A stretch of DNA of 50,430 nt. Origin: Actinomadura harenae (GTDB lineage: Bacteria > Actinomycetota > Actinomycetes > Streptosporangiales > Streptosporangiaceae). This document shows, in pieces, positions 49,563-50,430 of this stretch. The stretch spans positions 1 to 50,430 of the forward strand of contig NZ_RFFG01000058.1 of assembly GCF_003696215.1 (NCBI RefSeq), in the 5' to 3' direction. The notes below the pieces were generated by a model that did no database searches, was not told the DNA's origin, and saw nothing but the letters and a program-made list of their open reading frames with translations. Position 1 is the stretch's first letter; each line of letters opens with the position of its first letter. A program made the position numbers and the translations under genes.

Positions 49563-50430
49563 ATGACCGAAGACAGCCGCGGACCGGTCGAAGCGGCGGA
49601 GCGCGACGAGCTCGCCTCCGGCCAGGGCGACGGGCGGCCGGACGCCTCCGGATCCGGGAACGCCGCGAGTGCCGCGGCCGAGCGGGGGGACGGCCGCGGG
49701 GCCGCCCAGAGGGACGACTCCCCGTCGCCCGGCGACCGTCCGGTGGCCGGGCGGGCGGCGCGCCCCGCGAGCACCGCGCCGGAGACCCTGACCGACCACG
49801 ACCCGGAGCCGCCCGAGGACGACGTCCCGGGAACCGGCGCCCCCGCGGGCGCCGAGCCTCCCACCGCCGGATCCGAGCCGGGACGCGCCGACGCCCCGGC
49901 CGCGACGTCCGGCCCGCTCCCGACGATGACCGACGGAGGCCAGGGCGGGTTCGCCCCTCCGGACTCCGCCGGTGGCGCGTCCGGCGAGCCGTCCTACGGC
50001 GGCCCGGCACGGCCCGCGCCCGGTGGCGGTGTCCTCAACGACGCCTACGCCGCCTCGAACCAGGAGCCCTACGACACGCCGCCCGGCGGTGCGCCCGGCG
50101 CGCCGAGCGCGGGTGGCCAGGAGCCTTACGGCATGGCCGGGGCGCCGGGGGCGGGCGGCCAGGACCCGTACGCCGCGCCGCAGGGAGCGCCGCAGGAGAA
50201 CGCCGGGGGCCGCCCGGCGTTCGCACCGCACGACCAGGACCCGCGTTCCGGAGGGGTCGCGGGTCAGTACGGCTGGGGCGGGCAGGCGTCGCCCCAGCCG
50301 CCTCCGCCGGGGGCGCGTCCGCCGATGGGCGGCCCGCCGCCGGCTCCCGGGGTGCCGCCCCGGCCGATGCCGGGCGCCCCTGGTGGTCCAGGGGTTCCAG
50401 GCGCTCCGGGCGCCCCGGGCGGTCCGGCTC
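49563..50430 (+). CDS. htrA: Probable HtrA-like S1C protease, N-terminal part (runs off the right edge)
   Basis: ATG 49563 has AGGAG seven bases upstream, and the frame is open to the window end (289 complete codons). The visible part begins MTEDSRGPVEAAERDELASG and is low complexity: acidic/Pro/Gly-rich, then Gly-Pro-Ala-rich with collagen-like PGAPGGPGVPGAPGAPGGP at the end. No membrane helix, protease or PDZ domain is yet visible. The HtrA call rests on the standard sigE-anti-sigma-RseB-htrA order and on actinobacterial HtrA proteins having such cytoplasmic disordered N-termini. A different protein is possible. Confidence 0.65.
   Translation, partial: MTEDSRGPVEAAERDELASGQGDGRPDASGSGNAASAAAERGDGRGAAQRDDSPSPGDRPVAGRAARPASTAPETLTDHDPEPPEDDVPGTGAPAGAEPPTAGSEPGRADAPAATSGPLPTMTDGGQGGFAPPDSAGGASGEPSYGGPARPAPGGGVLNDAYAASNQEPYDTPPGGAPGAPSAGGQEPYGMAGAPGAGGQDPYAAPQGAPQENAGGRPAFAPHDQDPRSGGVAGQYGWGGQASPQPPPPGARPPMGGPPPAPGVPPRPMPGAPGGPGVPGAPGAPGGPA

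Overview
The window is about 50 kb of very GC-rich DNA with dense genes, frequent GTG/TTG starts and ATGA or TGATG gene overlaps. The gene content is that of a filamentous actinomycete: FdxA, the dapC/dapD/dapE lysine branch, a DUF3117 microprotein, an ECF sigma-E operon and NarL-type two-component systems. Protein styles and the dap-LOG-DivIVA-Tag-DUF3117-PepA-SigE order fit the Streptosporangiales, with Thermomonosporaceae/Actinomadura-like genomes as my best guess. That assignment is inference; there is no 16S rRNA here.

Left region (1-14.5 kb, accessory). A probable transposase fragment at the left edge abuts a four-gene minus-strand operon: lipoprotein, Gly-rich secreted protein, PknH-sensor-like lipoprotein, and a short Ser/Thr kinase with a C-terminal membrane helix. 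It looks like a split sensor kinase. The lipoprotein plus secreted-protein pair occurs again at 11.7-12.9 kb, followed by a frameshifted small gene. Between the copies lie proline iminopeptidase, a methyltransferase, an orphan secreted basic protein, YnfA, an anchored alpha/beta hydrolase, a NADAR protein, a secreted tripeptidyl-aminopeptidase-like enzyme and a secreted trypsin-like protease. A CysRS/MshC-like protein without catalytic motifs and a second methyltransferase follow.

Middle region (14.5-36.7 kb). It holds an enoyl-CoA hydratase, a lipoprotein NodB deacetylase and a YhgE/Pip membrane protein coupled to a degenerate ABC ATPase. Then come an SH3-like small protein, fdxA-dapC with a strong terminator, an acyl-CoA dehydrogenase, an SPFH/GYF protein coupled to a tail-anchored zinc-ribbon protein, and a DUF1214-SDR-sulfotransferase operon. 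A NarL-type histidine kinase/regulator pair, a TetR regulator, an ECF41 (SigJ-like) sigma factor divergent from an MFS exporter, a second NodB deacetylase and a lytic-transglycosylase-like membrane protein complete it.

Right region (36.7-50.4 kb, core). It runs dapD, terminator, dapE, two LOG-family proteins, a DivIVA-like membrane protein, tag, a PaaG-like hydratase on the other strand, DUF3117, pepA, a membrane protein and an O-methyltransferase. It ends with the envelope-stress operon sigE, zinc anti-sigma factor, RseB-like protein and the start of a probable HtrA protease. A GGAACC-N16-CGTTCT element lies upstream of sigE.

A recurrent DNA pattern runs through the window: short imperfect tandem repeats (9-18 bp) in which one unit contains a gene's stop codon. 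There are at least six such loci, and in one of them the repeat has multiplied the stop/Shine-Dalgarno/start junction of an operon.
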